Source: Sinorhizobium alkalisoli (lineage in GTDB: Bacteria > Pseudomonadota > Alphaproteobacteria > Rhizobiales > Rhizobiaceae). Taken from it: a stretch of DNA of 64,000 nucleotides. The translations under genes and the position numbers were made by a program. Position 1 is the stretch's first letter, and every line of letters begins with the position of its first letter. The stretch spans positions 1,550,001-1,614,000 of the forward strand of contig NZ_CP034910.1 of NCBI RefSeq assembly GCF_008932245.1, in the 5' to 3' direction. This document shows positions 54,006-62,326 of this stretch, in pieces. The notes under the pieces are model-generated. The model did not search any database. It saw only the letters and a program-made list of their open reading frames with translations, and was not told the DNA's origin.

Positions 54006-54950
54006 ATGCGATTTAACGCTTTCCGCCGCGCCGGCTATGTCGGCGCAATGGTTACGTGCGGCCTGCTGGCAAGCACCGCGACGGCACAATCGATGCCCGA
54101 CAAGATCGAAAAGATCGGCCTTATGGTGCAGGACATGTCCAATCCTTTCTTCTCGGCGATGGACCGTGGTGGCCGCGGCGCAGCCGAGGAAATTGGCGCC
54201 GAGCTTAACGTACAGGACGCCCAACTCGACCTTTCGGCGCAATACAATCAGATCGACGCCTTCATTCAACAGGGCGTTGACCTGATCATCGTCTCCGCGG
54301 TTGACGGAGGCGGGATCGAGCCTGCGATCATTAAGGCGAAAGAGGCCGGGATCATCGTGATTGCCGTGGATACGCCTGCGAAAGGTGCCGACGCGGTCAT
54401 CATGACCGACGCCGTGCAGGCGGGGATGAAATCCTGCAAATACCTCTTCGACCAGATGGGCGGCAAAGGCCAGGTCCTGCTGGTCGACGGCACGCCGATT
54501 CAGACGATCATCGACCGGATCGACGGTTGCAAGAAGGTCGCAGAGGACTATCCGGGTATCAAGATCGTCGGTCAGCAGTCGTCGAAGAACGACCGCGCTT
54601 CAGGCCTTCTCGTAACCACCGACATGCTCACGGCGAACCCGGACGTGACCGGCATCTTCGGAATGAACGACCCCTCGGCGCTCGGGGCCGTGCTTGCCGT
54701 GGAACAGGCGGGCAAAGCCAAGCAGATCATCGTGACCGGCGTCGATGGCAGTCCCGAGGCGGTGGCCGAACTGACCCGGGAAGGTTCGCCCTTCATCGGC
54801 ACTGCCACCCAGAACCCAGGCAAGATGGTGACGGAAGCCGTACGGCTTGCGCAGGATATGGTCGCAGGGAAACTGCCCGCCGAGACCACCATCCTGATCC
54901 CCAGCGAACTCGTCACGCGTGACAACGTGGGCGAATATTCGGGCTGGTAA
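54006..54950 (+). CDS. CUT2 sugar-binding periplasmic protein
   Basis: A 314-residue binding protein of the ribose/xylose type. The signal peptide ends near TATAQS, and the mature part begins 'KIEKIGLMVQDMSNPFFSAM', the classic RbsB-like opening. 'IIVSAVDGGGIEPAIIKAKE' and 'IFGMNDPSALGAVLAVEQAG' complete the type I fold. GGAGGAG precedes the start. It delivers a monosaccharide to the ATPase and permease encoded next. Confidence 0.9.
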   Translation: MRFNAFRRAGYVGAMVTCGLLASTATAQSMPDKIEKIGLMVQDMSNPFFSAMDRGGRGAAEEIGAELNVQDAQLDLSAQYNQIDAFIQQGVDLIIVSAVDGGGIEPAIIKAKEAGIIVIAVDTPAKGADAVIMTDAVQAGMKSCKYLFDQMGGKGQVLLVDGTPIQTIIDRIDGCKKVAEDYPGIKIVGQQSSKNDRASGLLVTTDMLTANPDVTGIFGMNDPSALGAVLAVEQAGKAKQIIVTGVDGSPEAVAELTREGSPFIGTATQNPGKMVTEAVRLAQDMVAGKLPAETTILIPSELVTRDNVGEYSGW

Positions 54951-55013
54951 TTCGCATAACAAGGATGGTGCGGGCGGCTCCATTGCCCGCACCCCCGAAC
55001 TGGAGGTCAGACG

Positions 55014-56540
55014 ATGACTGCTCCCCTTCTACAACTCGATCGCGTTTCCAAGCGCTATGGTGGCACGCTGGCCCTGAACGACGTGTCACTGGACCTCTTC
55101 GCTGGCGAAGTCCACGCCCTTATGGGCGAAAACGGCGCGGGCAAGTCGACGCTGATGAAGATACTTGCAGGTAACGTTCCCGCCGACACGGGCCGCATTT
55201 TGATCGACGGGCAGGACGTCGAGGTGCGGACACCAGCGGACGCGAGCAGCAACGGCATCGCCATCATCCACCAGGAACTCAACACCGTCCCCTACATGAC
55301 GGTGGCCGAAAATCTCGCCCTGGGCAAGGAACCCAAAGGACGGTTCGGGATTCTTGATCGACGGAAAATGCTGAGCGATGCGCGCGATAAGCTCGCTCGA
55401 ATTCACGCCGACATTGACCCAACCCGCGAACTCGGGTCGCTCAGCGTGGGCATGCAGCAGATGGTCGAAATTGCGCGCGCGGTGAGCGAAAACGCGCGCA
55501 TCCTCGTGCTCGACGAACCCACCGCCGCACTGTCGCGGCAGGAATCGCAGGAGCTCTACGTTCTCATCGAAAAGATGCGCCGAGAAGGTGTAGGCCTCAT
55601 CTACATTTCGCACCGAATGGAAGAGGTTTGGCGACTGGCCGACCGCATATCGGTGCTGCGCGACGGAGCCCATATTGGAACCGGTGACGCCAGGGAACTG
55701 ACCGAGGCCGAGGTCGTCTCGATGATGGTCGGGCGCAACATCGAGGATCTCTATCACCACGAACTCCGCACTCCTGGCGCGCAGCTTCTTGAAGTACGCG
55801 GTCTGGCTGGAAATGGAGTTGGCCCGGTCGACCTGACGGTCCATGCCGGCGAGGTCGTCTGCATGGCCGGCCTCATAGGTTCGGGTCGAACCGAGACCGC
55901 GCGCATGATCTTTGGGGCGGACCAGCGCAACGCCGGCGAGGTCCTGATCGCGGGCCGCCCGAGCAGGCCGCGTGATCCCTCGGATGCGATCCTCGACGGG
56001 ATCGGCATGGTGCCGGAGGACCGCAAGTACGAGGGCCTTTTCCTCGAACACTCGGTCCTCGACAACATCGCGGTTTCCAGCCTCGATCGGCTGTCGAGTT
56101 TTGGCCGGATCCGCCGGGCAGAGCGCCGCGCCGAGGTGTTCGAGAGGATGGATCAGCTCCACCTGCGCCGGAACGCTATCGACTTAGCAGTCGATGCGTT
56201 GTCTGGCGGCAACCAGCAAAAGGTGGCGGTGGCGCGCTGGCTGATGCGCGACTGCGAGGTCCTGATCTTCGACGAACCCACGCGGGGCGTGGACATCGGT
56301 GCCAAGCGGGAAATCTATGACTTGATCGACAGGCTCGCCCGCAGCGGCAAGGCGATCCTAGTGATCTCTTCCGACCTGCCGGAAGCCATCGGCATCGGCG
56401 ACCGGCTGCTAGTGATGCGCAACGGCCGGATCGTTCATCAAATGCCATCGCGGGAGGCGACGGAGGAAATCGTGATGCTCCACGCGACCGGTGCAATCAA
56501 ATATGACGCTACCGCAGAGGAGGAGGTGACAAAATGCTAA
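55014..56540 (+). CDS. CUT2 sugar ABC transporter ATPase (RbsA-like)
   Basis: A 508-residue tandem ATPase. Domain 1 has Walker A GENGAGKST and Walker B 'ILVLDEPTAALS'. Domain 2 has the usual degenerate GLIGSGRTE, signature DALSGGNQQKVA and Walker B 'VLIFDEPTRGVD'. It overlaps the permease gene by 7 bp. It is paralogous to YtfR at 18986 but belongs to a different operon. Confidence 0.93.
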   Translation: MTAPLLQLDRVSKRYGGTLALNDVSLDLFAGEVHALMGENGAGKSTLMKILAGNVPADTGRILIDGQDVEVRTPADASSNGIAIIHQELNTVPYMTVAENLALGKEPKGRFGILDRRKMLSDARDKLARIHADIDPTRELGSLSVGMQQMVEIARAVSENARILVLDEPTAALSRQESQELYVLIEKMRREGVGLIYISHRMEEVWRLADRISVLRDGAHIGTGDARELTEAEVVSMMVGRNIEDLYHHELRTPGAQLLEVRGLAGNGVGPVDLTVHAGEVVCMAGLIGSGRTETARMIFGADQRNAGEVLIAGRPSRPRDPSDAILDGIGMVPEDRKYEGLFLEHSVLDNIAVSSLDRLSSFGRIRRAERRAEVFERMDQLHLRRNAIDLAVDALSGGNQQKVAVARWLMRDCEVLIFDEPTRGVDIGAKREIYDLIDRLARSGKAILVISSDLPEAIGIGDRLLVMRNGRIVHQMPSREATEEIVMLHATGAIKYDATAEEEVTKC

Positions 56541-57544
56541 CCGCTATCGACAAACAGCAATCCCAGACCCAGAACGCCCGGGCCCCCTTCGATTTTGCCA
56601 GGTGGTGGGACCGCGTGGGCATCCTCGTGGTGCTCGCCGGACTCGTGATCTTCATGGCGCTGGTCGCGCCGAACTTCACGCGGGTGGACAACCTGCTCAA
56701 CATCCTGCGGGCGATCTCGATCAACGCGATCCTTGCCGCGGGAATGACCTTCGTCATCCTGACCGGGGGGATCGACCTGTCAGTCGGCTCCACTGTCGCG
56801 GTTTCGGGAGTCGTCGCGGTGCTCGCTGCCATCGGGGGCATACCTGCACCGCTCGCCATCCTCATCGGAGTCGGCACCGGAGCGCTCTGCGGTCTGGTGA
56901 ACGGCGCGCTTTCGGCATATCTCGCGCTCGCGCCTTTCATCGTCTCCCTCGGGACGATGACCTTCCTGCGTGGGCTCGCCTATACGCTGACCGCGGGACA
57001 GCCGATCGTTTCGTCGAGCCTGAGCTTCAAGGCGCTCGGCAGCGGCTATTTCGTCGGCATCCCAATCCCGGTCTACGTGATGATCGCCGTCTACCTCGTC
57101 GCCTGGTATCTGCTCGAACGCACCCGCTTTGGCCGTCACGTCTATGCTGTGGGCGGCAATCCCAAGGCCGCGCGGCTCGCCGGGATCAAGGTCAGCCGCA
57201 TCCTCACCTCGGTCTACGTGATCGCGGGAACCTGTGCCGGGCTTGCGGGGTTGATCTTCGCGGCCCGCGTCATCTCGGCCCAGCCGACGGCGGGCGAGGG
57301 CTATGAACTCGACGCAATCGCGGCGGTCGTCCTTGGTGGCACCGCGCTTGCTGGCGGCCGCGGGCGGATCATCGGCACGCTCATCGGCAGCGTCATCCTC
57401 GGCGTGCTGACCACGGGCTTGATCCTGCTCAATGTACCCTTCTTCACCCAGCTTCTGATCAAAGGGATGGTTATCATCTTTGCGGTTTCCATCGACAGCC
57501 TTAAGCAACGCCCGCAGCTCTTCACGGTTTGGAGAAAGAAATGA
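56534..57544 (+). CDS. CUT2 sugar ABC transporter permease (RbsC-like)
   Basis: A 336-residue permease with 'AAGMTFVILTGGIDLSVGST' and 'YELDAIAAVVLGGTALAGGR', the conserved CUT2 motifs, and about nine helices. The start overlaps the ATPase and the stop overlaps the next gene (ATGA), so the operon is tightly coupled. Confidence 0.92.
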   Translation: MLTAIDKQQSQTQNARAPFDFARWWDRVGILVVLAGLVIFMALVAPNFTRVDNLLNILRAISINAILAAGMTFVILTGGIDLSVGSTVAVSGVVAVLAAIGGIPAPLAILIGVGTGALCGLVNGALSAYLALAPFIVSLGTMTFLRGLAYTLTAGQPIVSSSLSFKALGSGYFVGIPIPVYVMIAVYLVAWYLLERTRFGRHVYAVGGNPKAARLAGIKVSRILTSVYVIAGTCAGLAGLIFAARVISAQPTAGEGYELDAIAAVVLGGTALAGGRGRIIGTLIGSVILGVLTTGLILLNVPFFTQLLIKGMVIIFAVSIDSLKQRPQLFTVWRKK

Positions 57545-58950
57545 CCCCGGCCAACGCAACCGCCAGCACGCTGACCGACGCTGCCGACCTCGCAGGAACC
57601 GTAGTGACGATTACCGACCCCGTTCCGGGCATGCGCCGGTCCGAACCCATAATCTTCGAAGTGCCGGTCCGGGTGGACGCCCCGCTCTGGTGGGCAGAGA
57701 CTGCGACCGGCGAGCGCGTGCTTTGCCAGCGGCTCGCCACCCGCTCGAGTACGGACAGCACCGCCCTCGTCGTTACCCTAAGCTTCGAGGGAAGCGCGAG
57801 CCTGCGGCTTACCGGCCCCTGCGAGGAGGCGTCGCCCACGGGCATCGCCGAGCTTCCCGGCAAGGAGGCGGATTGCTTCGTCCGGCTTGACACCGGAGCC
57901 TTCGACCTTGAAATGTGTTCTGGTACCGCGCAGGGCACCGGCGCGTCGAAGTGGGGGCTCCGGCATTTCCGTGGTACCGAAGACGGACTCGAGCTGCTCC
58001 CCTCTGGAAACAACGCCATCGGCGGCTTCTACGGCCCGTTCTTTACGCCTGAGAACGGCCTAATCAACCCACCAGAGCACACCGTCGTCGAGATCGAGAC
58101 CATCGAGAAGGGGCCGGTAATGCATCATTACCGAATGAAGGGCACTATCCCCGACGGGCTGCTCGATGAACTCAAAGGCAAGTCCTTTACCATTGACTGG
58201 ATATTCACCCACGGTACGCCGTTTTTCCAGCGTCGCTACCTGGTCGATCCCTTCCGCACTGTGATCAACGGACGGTCGGTAGACAACAAGATTACCGTCG
58301 GCGACGAGTTCGAAGGCGGGCAAGGCGAGCTGGTCTTTGACCGTTTCGCCGCTTATCAGGGCACGGTCTATCGGTCAGGCGATCCCTATGCGGGCGAATT
58401 AGTCGAGATGGTGCGCGATACCCTGGAAACCTCGACTGAGGATAACCCCAAATTCGCCGAGTTCCGGCGTGAACTTAAGGACATCGAGGCCGCGCATTGG
58501 GATCTCTACTGGCGTATGTTCTGCACCTGGGAGGGCGTGCTCAGCGATGACGAGATCCGCGAGCGTCTTGGCCGAGTGCGGGCAGAGTCTCATATGAAGG
58601 CCGACCTGACCTCGCGCGTTTGGGAGATTTCATCCGAGCCGGTGAACGTCTCGGCCATGCCTCATGAGACGATCTTTCAGGGTGCCGCGAACAAGACGGC
58701 GGAGCTCCACGAGGCGAGCGGTCGTGCGATGGTCTGGTGGACCTCGGAACCCTCCGGCGCGTTCCAGATCGTGCAGCGTAAACAATCGGGCTGGGTGAAC
58801 TGGGGCAGCAACGGCGAAAACGAATGTCCGGAGCTCCCGGTCGGAGTGGACATCAAGACCGCCTATGGCACGTTCGCAGAAAACTGGAAGGTCGTGGCTG
58901 ACCAACTCGAACAGCCTCCACATGTCGCGGTGAATGGATCTGCGAATTGA
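57541..58950 (+). CDS. Unrecognised 469-residue protein closing the LacI sugar operon
   Basis: A soluble protein without a signal peptide, translationally coupled to the permease by a 4-bp overlap. It has many beta-strand-like stretches and conserved-looking aromatic/acidic motifs such as 'WGLRHFRGTEDGLELLPSGN', 'GGFYGPFFTPENGLINPPEH' and 'IFTHGTPFFQRRYLVDPF'. This composition suggests a beta-sandwich sugar-active enzyme (epimerase, mutarotase or lyase-like). I do not recognise the family and assign no reaction. The position implies it processes the imported sugar. Confidence 0.75.
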   Translation: MTPANATASTLTDAADLAGTVVTITDPVPGMRRSEPIIFEVPVRVDAPLWWAETATGERVLCQRLATRSSTDSTALVVTLSFEGSASLRLTGPCEEASPTGIAELPGKEADCFVRLDTGAFDLEMCSGTAQGTGASKWGLRHFRGTEDGLELLPSGNNAIGGFYGPFFTPENGLINPPEHTVVEIETIEKGPVMHHYRMKGTIPDGLLDELKGKSFTIDWIFTHGTPFFQRRYLVDPFRTVINGRSVDNKITVGDEFEGGQGELVFDRFAAYQGTVYRSGDPYAGELVEMVRDTLETSTEDNPKFAEFRRELKDIEAAHWDLYWRMFCTWEGVLSDDEIRERLGRVRAESHMKADLTSRVWEISSEPVNVSAMPHETIFQGAANKTAELHEASGRAMVWWTSEPSGAFQIVQRKQSGWVNWGSNGENECPELPVGVDIKTAYGTFAENWKVVADQLEQPPHVAVNGSAN

Positions 58951-59057
58951 GTGTCCAGGCCGATCCCGCTTCGCCACGTTTATCCCCTCCCCTCCTGCCA
59001 GATCAGAGTGGCCTGGGTCAGAACAATCAGGCCGTTGGGGTTCCCCGGACATGTGCT

Positions 59058-59159
59058 CTGGAACGCATGATGTTCACAATCCGTTCGGCCTTAGCGTGTC
59101 CGGGGGAACAGTTCTTGTTCTCCCCCCGTACGGACCGACATATGCGGCGGGGACTGCAA
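59058..59159 (-). repeat. Right member of the inverted repeat pair around the LacI sugar operon
   Basis: On the minus strand this reads GTTGCAGTCCCCGCCGCATATG, split here as GTTGCAGTCC then CCGCCGCATATG, followed by AGAACAAGAACTGTTC and GACACGCTAAGGCCG. It corresponds to 52625-52712. It lies 108 bp after the last gene of the operon. The stretch 58951-59057 itself shows no gene. Confidence 0.7.
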
Positions 59160-59199
59160 CCGGTCGGTCGCTTGTAACGTTTCTGCGATTACCGAAAAA

Positions 59200-59442
59200 C
59201 GATTTCGCCAACCGCGCCGACGACCCCGTCTTCAGGATGTTCTCCTTGATCGACAGAACGCTGGCAACTTGATCGTGGAATTGTAGTGCAAGCAATGACT
59301 GGGCTGAAGTGACGAAGCCGATAGCGTTTGAGTATCTGCTTAGGGCATCGCCGATGATTTGATCGGTGCCGCGAAAGGCAATGACAACCTTGTTGTCAAT
59401 TGTGTATCCCTTGCTGAAAAGTCGGTCGACTAGGATCGATTA
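59200..59442 (-). pseudogene. Lipase-like protein remnant
   Basis: The minus-strand frame reads ...LFSKGYTIDNKVVIAFRGTD, then QIIGDALSRYSNAIGFVTSA and LLALQFHDQVASVLSIKENI. 'VIAFRGT' followed by a helix and 'LALQFHDQV' resembles class-3-lipase-like folds in secreted RTX-type proteins. The frame is broken by a stop upstream and has no start or serine-nucleophile region. It is therefore a fragment, lying just downstream of an HlyD remnant on the same strand. Confidence 0.4.
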
Positions 59443-59546
59443 AGCGTCCAGGAATATGCACTTCTCGCGCTCCAGTCGTATGACGACCCCAGCGACATTG
59501 GAAATGCCCAGGTCCTCCTAAGCTCTGAGCTGTTAGGCGGAGATTT

Positions 59547-59646
59547 CTAACGCTCCCTTTCCTGGGCAATCTGATCGGCGAGCGGCCTGATCAGATAGGA
59601 AAGCGCCGCGCGTTCGCCGGTCTGGATGAACGCCTCCACCGGCACT
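59547..59646 (-). pseudogene. C-terminal remnant of a HlyD/PrsE-type secretion adaptor
   Basis: The minus strand encodes [20 protein letters not shown] then PLADQIAQERER and a stop, the recognisable C-terminus of type I secretion membrane-fusion proteins. The upstream part of the gene is replaced by the IS5-like remnant. With the lipase-like fragment it marks a decayed type I secretion locus. Confidence 0.65.
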
Positions 59647-59649
59647 CGG

Positions 59650-59848
59650 GGGTATCATGCCGGAAAAAAGATCAAGGGGCGCAAGCGCCACATCATTGCC
59701 GAGATGCTCGGCCTGATGGTCGGTCTCATGGTCGATAGCGCTGACATTCAGGACCGGGACGGTTGCCGGACCGGTTGAAACCCATCCGCCACGATGGCCC
59801 TGGTTGCTGCACGTCTTTGCCGATGGCGGCTATACGGGCGACAAGCGG
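59650..59848 (+). pseudogene. IS5-family transposase remnant, frameshifted
   Basis: One frame from 59650 gives [20 protein letters not shown] and, further on, [11 protein letters not shown] different frame then gives WPWLLHVFADGGYTGDK up to about 59848. These are consecutive motifs of IS5-group DDE transposases (K-G-R-K-R-H and A-D-G-G-Y-x-G). The gene is truncated at both ends and frameshifted, so it is inactive. Confidence 0.75.
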
Positions 59849-59913
59849 AAACGGCGACATCACCCGACGTTTCTCAAGGTATTGCTACCATTGAGCTCTT
59901 TTCGAGTCCGACT

Positions 59914-60064
59914 CTCAAGGACCTGCCGCTTGCCGAGGTCGCGCGCCAGACGGCCCCGCTCTGCCTGATTTCCGTCGTCACCCTCTCCGCCGCCGCCTGG
60001 CTCTTCCGCCGGCGGCTGGAGTGAAGCTCAGACGAGCCGGATCGGCCCCGGATAGCGTCCGACG
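59914..60064 (+). repeat. Right copy of the ~150-bp direct repeat; contains a ybhR 3' fragment
   Basis: It matches 51310-51461. It carries the last 36 codons of ybhR (LKDLPLAEVARQTAPLCLIS ... FRRRLE, stop at 60024) without the rest of the gene, joined to the 3' end of the intact vapC on the opposite strand. Confidence 0.85.
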
Positions 60065-60414
60065 ATTTCATCTGATGTGAGCAACAGCAAACCATCGACC
60101 ATCGACTGGGCGACCAGGATGCGGTCGAAGGGGTCCTTGTGGATCGGGGGCAGTTGATCGATCGCAACCGCATGGGCGCCATTCACGGCCAGTTCCTCAT
60201 AGCCGTTGTCGAGCAGGCTGCGACGCAGGATCCGGGGCTCCACTTCGAGGTCCGCCCGCCCGAGCCGACGTTTGATGGCGATCTCCCAAAGACTCGCGGC
60301 ACTGAAATACAGGAGGTTTTCGCGGTTCTCGATAAGGTGTCGCGCCTCCGCCGGCAACCGGCTTGGATCACCGGCTGCCCAGAGGAGGATATGCGTGTCG
60401 AGAAGAAGGTTCAT
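60028..60414 (-). CDS. vapC: VapC-type PIN-domain toxin
   Basis: A 128-residue PIN-domain ribonuclease. Acidic active-site residues are seen in MNLLLDTHILLW (Asp6), 'FSAASLWEIAIKRRLG' (Glu) and 'IHKDPFDRILVAQSMV' (Asp pair). It overlaps the antitoxin gene by 4 bp. Family members cleave tRNA or other RNA when the antitoxin is lost. The end of this gene is duplicated at 51425-51461. Confidence 0.9.
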   Translation of the reverse strand: MNLLLDTHILLWAAGDPSRLPAEARHLIENRENLLYFSAASLWEIAIKRRLGRADLEVEPRILRRSLLDNGYEELAVNGAHAVAIDQLPPIHKDPFDRILVAQSMVDGLLLLTSDEIVGRYPGPIRLV

Positions 60415-60650
60415 TCGCCGAAAAGCTTCTCTATCTCGTCAGTGGCCATCCCGTCAAAATCGTCCGGAACACGGATCTGGCCCGCGAGAAAGCCAAGGCG
60501 ACGCTTTTCACCCTGCGGCGGCTGCTCGATCGGCACGACCTTCACCATTGGTTTTCCCGCCTTGGCAATAATGAAGGGCTCACCGCGCGCAGCCTTCTCA
60601 ACCAGACGTGACAGGTGGGTTTTCGCCTCGTGGATATTGATCGTTTCCAC
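60411..60650 (-). CDS. vapB: Phd/YefM-type antitoxin partner of VapC
   Basis: A 79-residue antitoxin starting METINIHEAKTHLSRLVEKA, the Phd/YefM fold, with 'EPFIIAKAGKPMVKVVPI' and a C-terminal acidic toxin-binding tail (DDFDGMATDEIEKLFGE). It is the first gene of the pair and probably autorepresses through the AT-rich dyad just upstream. Confidence 0.9.
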   Translation of the reverse strand: METINIHEAKTHLSRLVEKAARGEPFIIAKAGKPMVKVVPIEQPPQGEKRRLGFLAGQIRVPDDFDGMATDEIEKLFGE

Positions 60651-60670
60651 CGATGATCTCCGAGCATAAT

Positions 60671-60698
60671 AAACTTAGTTTAGTAAACTTAGTCTACT
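60671..60698 (-). promoter_or_regulatory. vapBC operator region
   Basis: AAACTTAGT occurs twice (60671-60679 and 60685-60693), and AGTTTAGTAAACT (60677-60689) is a near-perfect palindrome about its centre base. The AT-rich repeats sit 27-40 bp ahead of vapB and would cover its promoter. Confidence 0.5.
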
Positions 60699-60718
60699 AC
60701 CACTTGTTGTTCAAGCCA

Positions 60719-60814
60719 GCCGGTTGGTCCAGGTAGTCGTCGCTGACCCGGTCAAAAATTCGACCCTGTAGCCGGATCGGGGGCCGCGGCTTCGCCGGTG
60801 TTCGTGAACGGCTC
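60719..60814 (-). pseudogene. Scrambled remnant of a GSU2403-like nucleotidyltransferase gene
   Basis: 60719-60775 matches 51901-51963 inside the intact gene, with one 7-bp gap and a few changes. 60776-60814 matches the reverse complement of 51964-52002, so a block of about 39 bp has been inverted in place. No longer open reading frame remains. The rest of 60651-60954 shows only the vapBC operator and, near its end, the ribosome binding site of the next gene. Confidence 0.7.
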
Positions 60815-60954
60815 TAATTCACCGAACTCGATCTATCTTGCGTTGACCTTGGGCCGCAAACGTTTCCTGAAACGTGTGTACATTCTTCCCGTCGAGGCGA
60901 CGGCGCTGTAGAGTTATCGAACGTGCGCCCGACCATCCCACCCGGAGGCTCCTT

Positions 60955-61536
60955 ATGGCTGAGGTCTTGCTGTTCCACCACGCACAGGGGCTGACCCCCG
61001 GCGTCCGCGCATTCGTCGACGACTTGCGCGCCAGCGGTCACATCGTGCACACGCCGGACCTGTTCGACGGACGCACGTTTAAAAGTATCGACGAGGGTCT
61101 CGCCTACATCGGTGAGATCGGATTCGACGGCATTCGTGAGTGCGGCGTCCGCGTCGCCGACGAACTGCCTCCCGAGCTCGTCTATGCCGGGTTCTCGTTC
61201 GGCGTGCTGCCGGCACAGAAGCTTGCACAGACACGGCCCGGAGCCCGCGGAGCCCTACTCTTCCACTCTTGCCTGCCGATCAGTGGCGAGTGGGCCTTTG
61301 GACCCTGGCCGGACGGCGTCGCGGTCCAGATTCACGGCATGGACAACGACCCGATCTTCGTCGGCGAGGGCGACATCGACGCCGCCCGCGAGATTGTGGA
61401 GAAGGCCGTGGATGCGGAGCTTTTCCTGTACCCCGGCGATCAGCATTACTTCGCCGACAGCTCGCTCCCGTCGTACGACGCGGATGCAACCGCGCTGCTG
61501 ACCATCCGAGTTCTTGACTTCCTGGATCGCGTCTGA
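60955..61536 (+). CDS. Dienelactone hydrolase-family protein
   Basis: A 193-residue alpha/beta hydrolase starting MAEVLLFHHAQGLTPGVRAF, with the nucleophile elbow 'ELVYAGFSFGVLPAQKLAQ' (serine where classical dienelactone hydrolases have cysteine). The acidic residue is in 'HGMDNDPIF' and the catalytic histidine in 'YPGDQHYFADSS'. GGAGG precedes the ATG at 60955; the frame upstream is not protein-like. The substrate is unknown. Confidence 0.85.
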   Translation: MAEVLLFHHAQGLTPGVRAFVDDLRASGHIVHTPDLFDGRTFKSIDEGLAYIGEIGFDGIRECGVRVADELPPELVYAGFSFGVLPAQKLAQTRPGARGALLFHSCLPISGEWAFGPWPDGVAVQIHGMDNDPIFVGEGDIDAAREIVEKAVDAELFLYPGDQHYFADSSLPSYDADATALLTIRVLDFLDRV

Positions 61537-61603
61537 TGCATGGCGGCGTCTTTGCTTGAGCTCAGTCGGTGGTCCCGCAACAGCGCTTTCGTTAATCTCC
61601 GTA

Positions 61604-62206
61604 TCACGTCGTCATGAACCGCCCGATCGCGGCGATCTCGTTCTGGCGGATGTCGTGGCCGCCGGAATGCCACTCGAGTTCAAGGGTCGCCTTCTGCGCC
61701 ATAAAATAATCGGCGAGCGCCTGCGTCAGCGGCGCCGGGCAGATCGGGTCGCGTTCGCCGGCGGTGATCAACACTCTCCGGCCCTCGAGCGCCGGATTGT
61801 CCTTCGGCCGGAACGGGATCAACGGATGCATGAGAACCGCCCTGTCGAAGATACCCTCCTCGATCATGACATTGGCAAGAATATTGGCGCCGTTCGAATA
61901 GCCGAGGCCGATGATTTCCGAGGCATTATGCTCGGCCGCCAGCGCCTTGACGAAGCCCGCCATCTTCCCTGTCGCACGGGCGAGGTCCGCCATGTCGTAG
62001 ACGCCCTCGCCGGTTCGCTTGAAGAAGCGGGCGGCGCCATGTTCCGAAACATCGCCGCGCGGCGACACGATGGTGGCAGCCGGCAACAGCTCGGTGCCGA
62101 AGCCGAAGAACTGGTTCTCGTCGCCGCCGGTACCATGGAGGACGAAAAGGATCGGGCTGCCGGGCGCGCCGGACTTCAATTTATGCACATAGCCGTGATC
62201 GGGCAT
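61604..62206 (-). CDS. Carboxylesterase/phospholipase-family hydrolase (MhqD-like)
   Basis: A 200-residue alpha/beta hydrolase with the oxyanion motif LFVLHGTGGDENQ, the nucleophile in 'IIGLGYSNGANILANVM', the acid in 'AGERDPICP' and the histidine in 'WHSGGHDI'. It lies downstream of an MhqO-type dioxygenase on the same strand, the same pairing as mhqO and mhqD in quinone-stress loci of other bacteria. It probably hydrolyses small aromatic esters or thioesters. Confidence 0.88.
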   Translation of the reverse strand: MPDHGYVHKLKSGAPGSPILFVLHGTGGDENQFFGFGTELLPAATIVSPRGDVSEHGAARFFKRTGEGVYDMADLARATGKMAGFVKALAAEHNASEIIGLGYSNGANILANVMIEEGIFDRAVLMHPLIPFRPKDNPALEGRRVLITAGERDPICPAPLTQALADYFMAQKATLELEWHSGGHDIRQNEIAAIGRFMTT

Positions 62207-62285
62207 TGATATCTCCTTTGCCGCGACAGCGCGGTGCGTCCTTTAGAACGATGGACGCTGCAGGGTCTTGACGTTCTTTTCCTTC

Positions 62286-62313
62286 CCCGCCCCAGGCAAA
62301 AACTCGGGGCGGG
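62286..62313 (-). terminator. Hairpin between mhqO and the esterase gene
   Basis: CCCGCCCC (62286-62293) and GGGGCGGG (62306-62313) form a perfect 8-bp G+C stem with a 12-base loop, 14 bp after the mhqO stop. It could partly terminate mhqO transcription or protect its 3' end. It is not followed by a T run. Confidence 0.5.
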
Positions 62314-62326
62314 ACGGGATTTCCGT

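Noticed and set aside
51310..60064. Direct repeats as att sites of an integrative element
   Set aside because: No integrase or tRNA is present, and the repeats are protein-coding 3' ends about 94% identical. Segmental duplication explains the complementary gene remnants better, though integration is not excluded.
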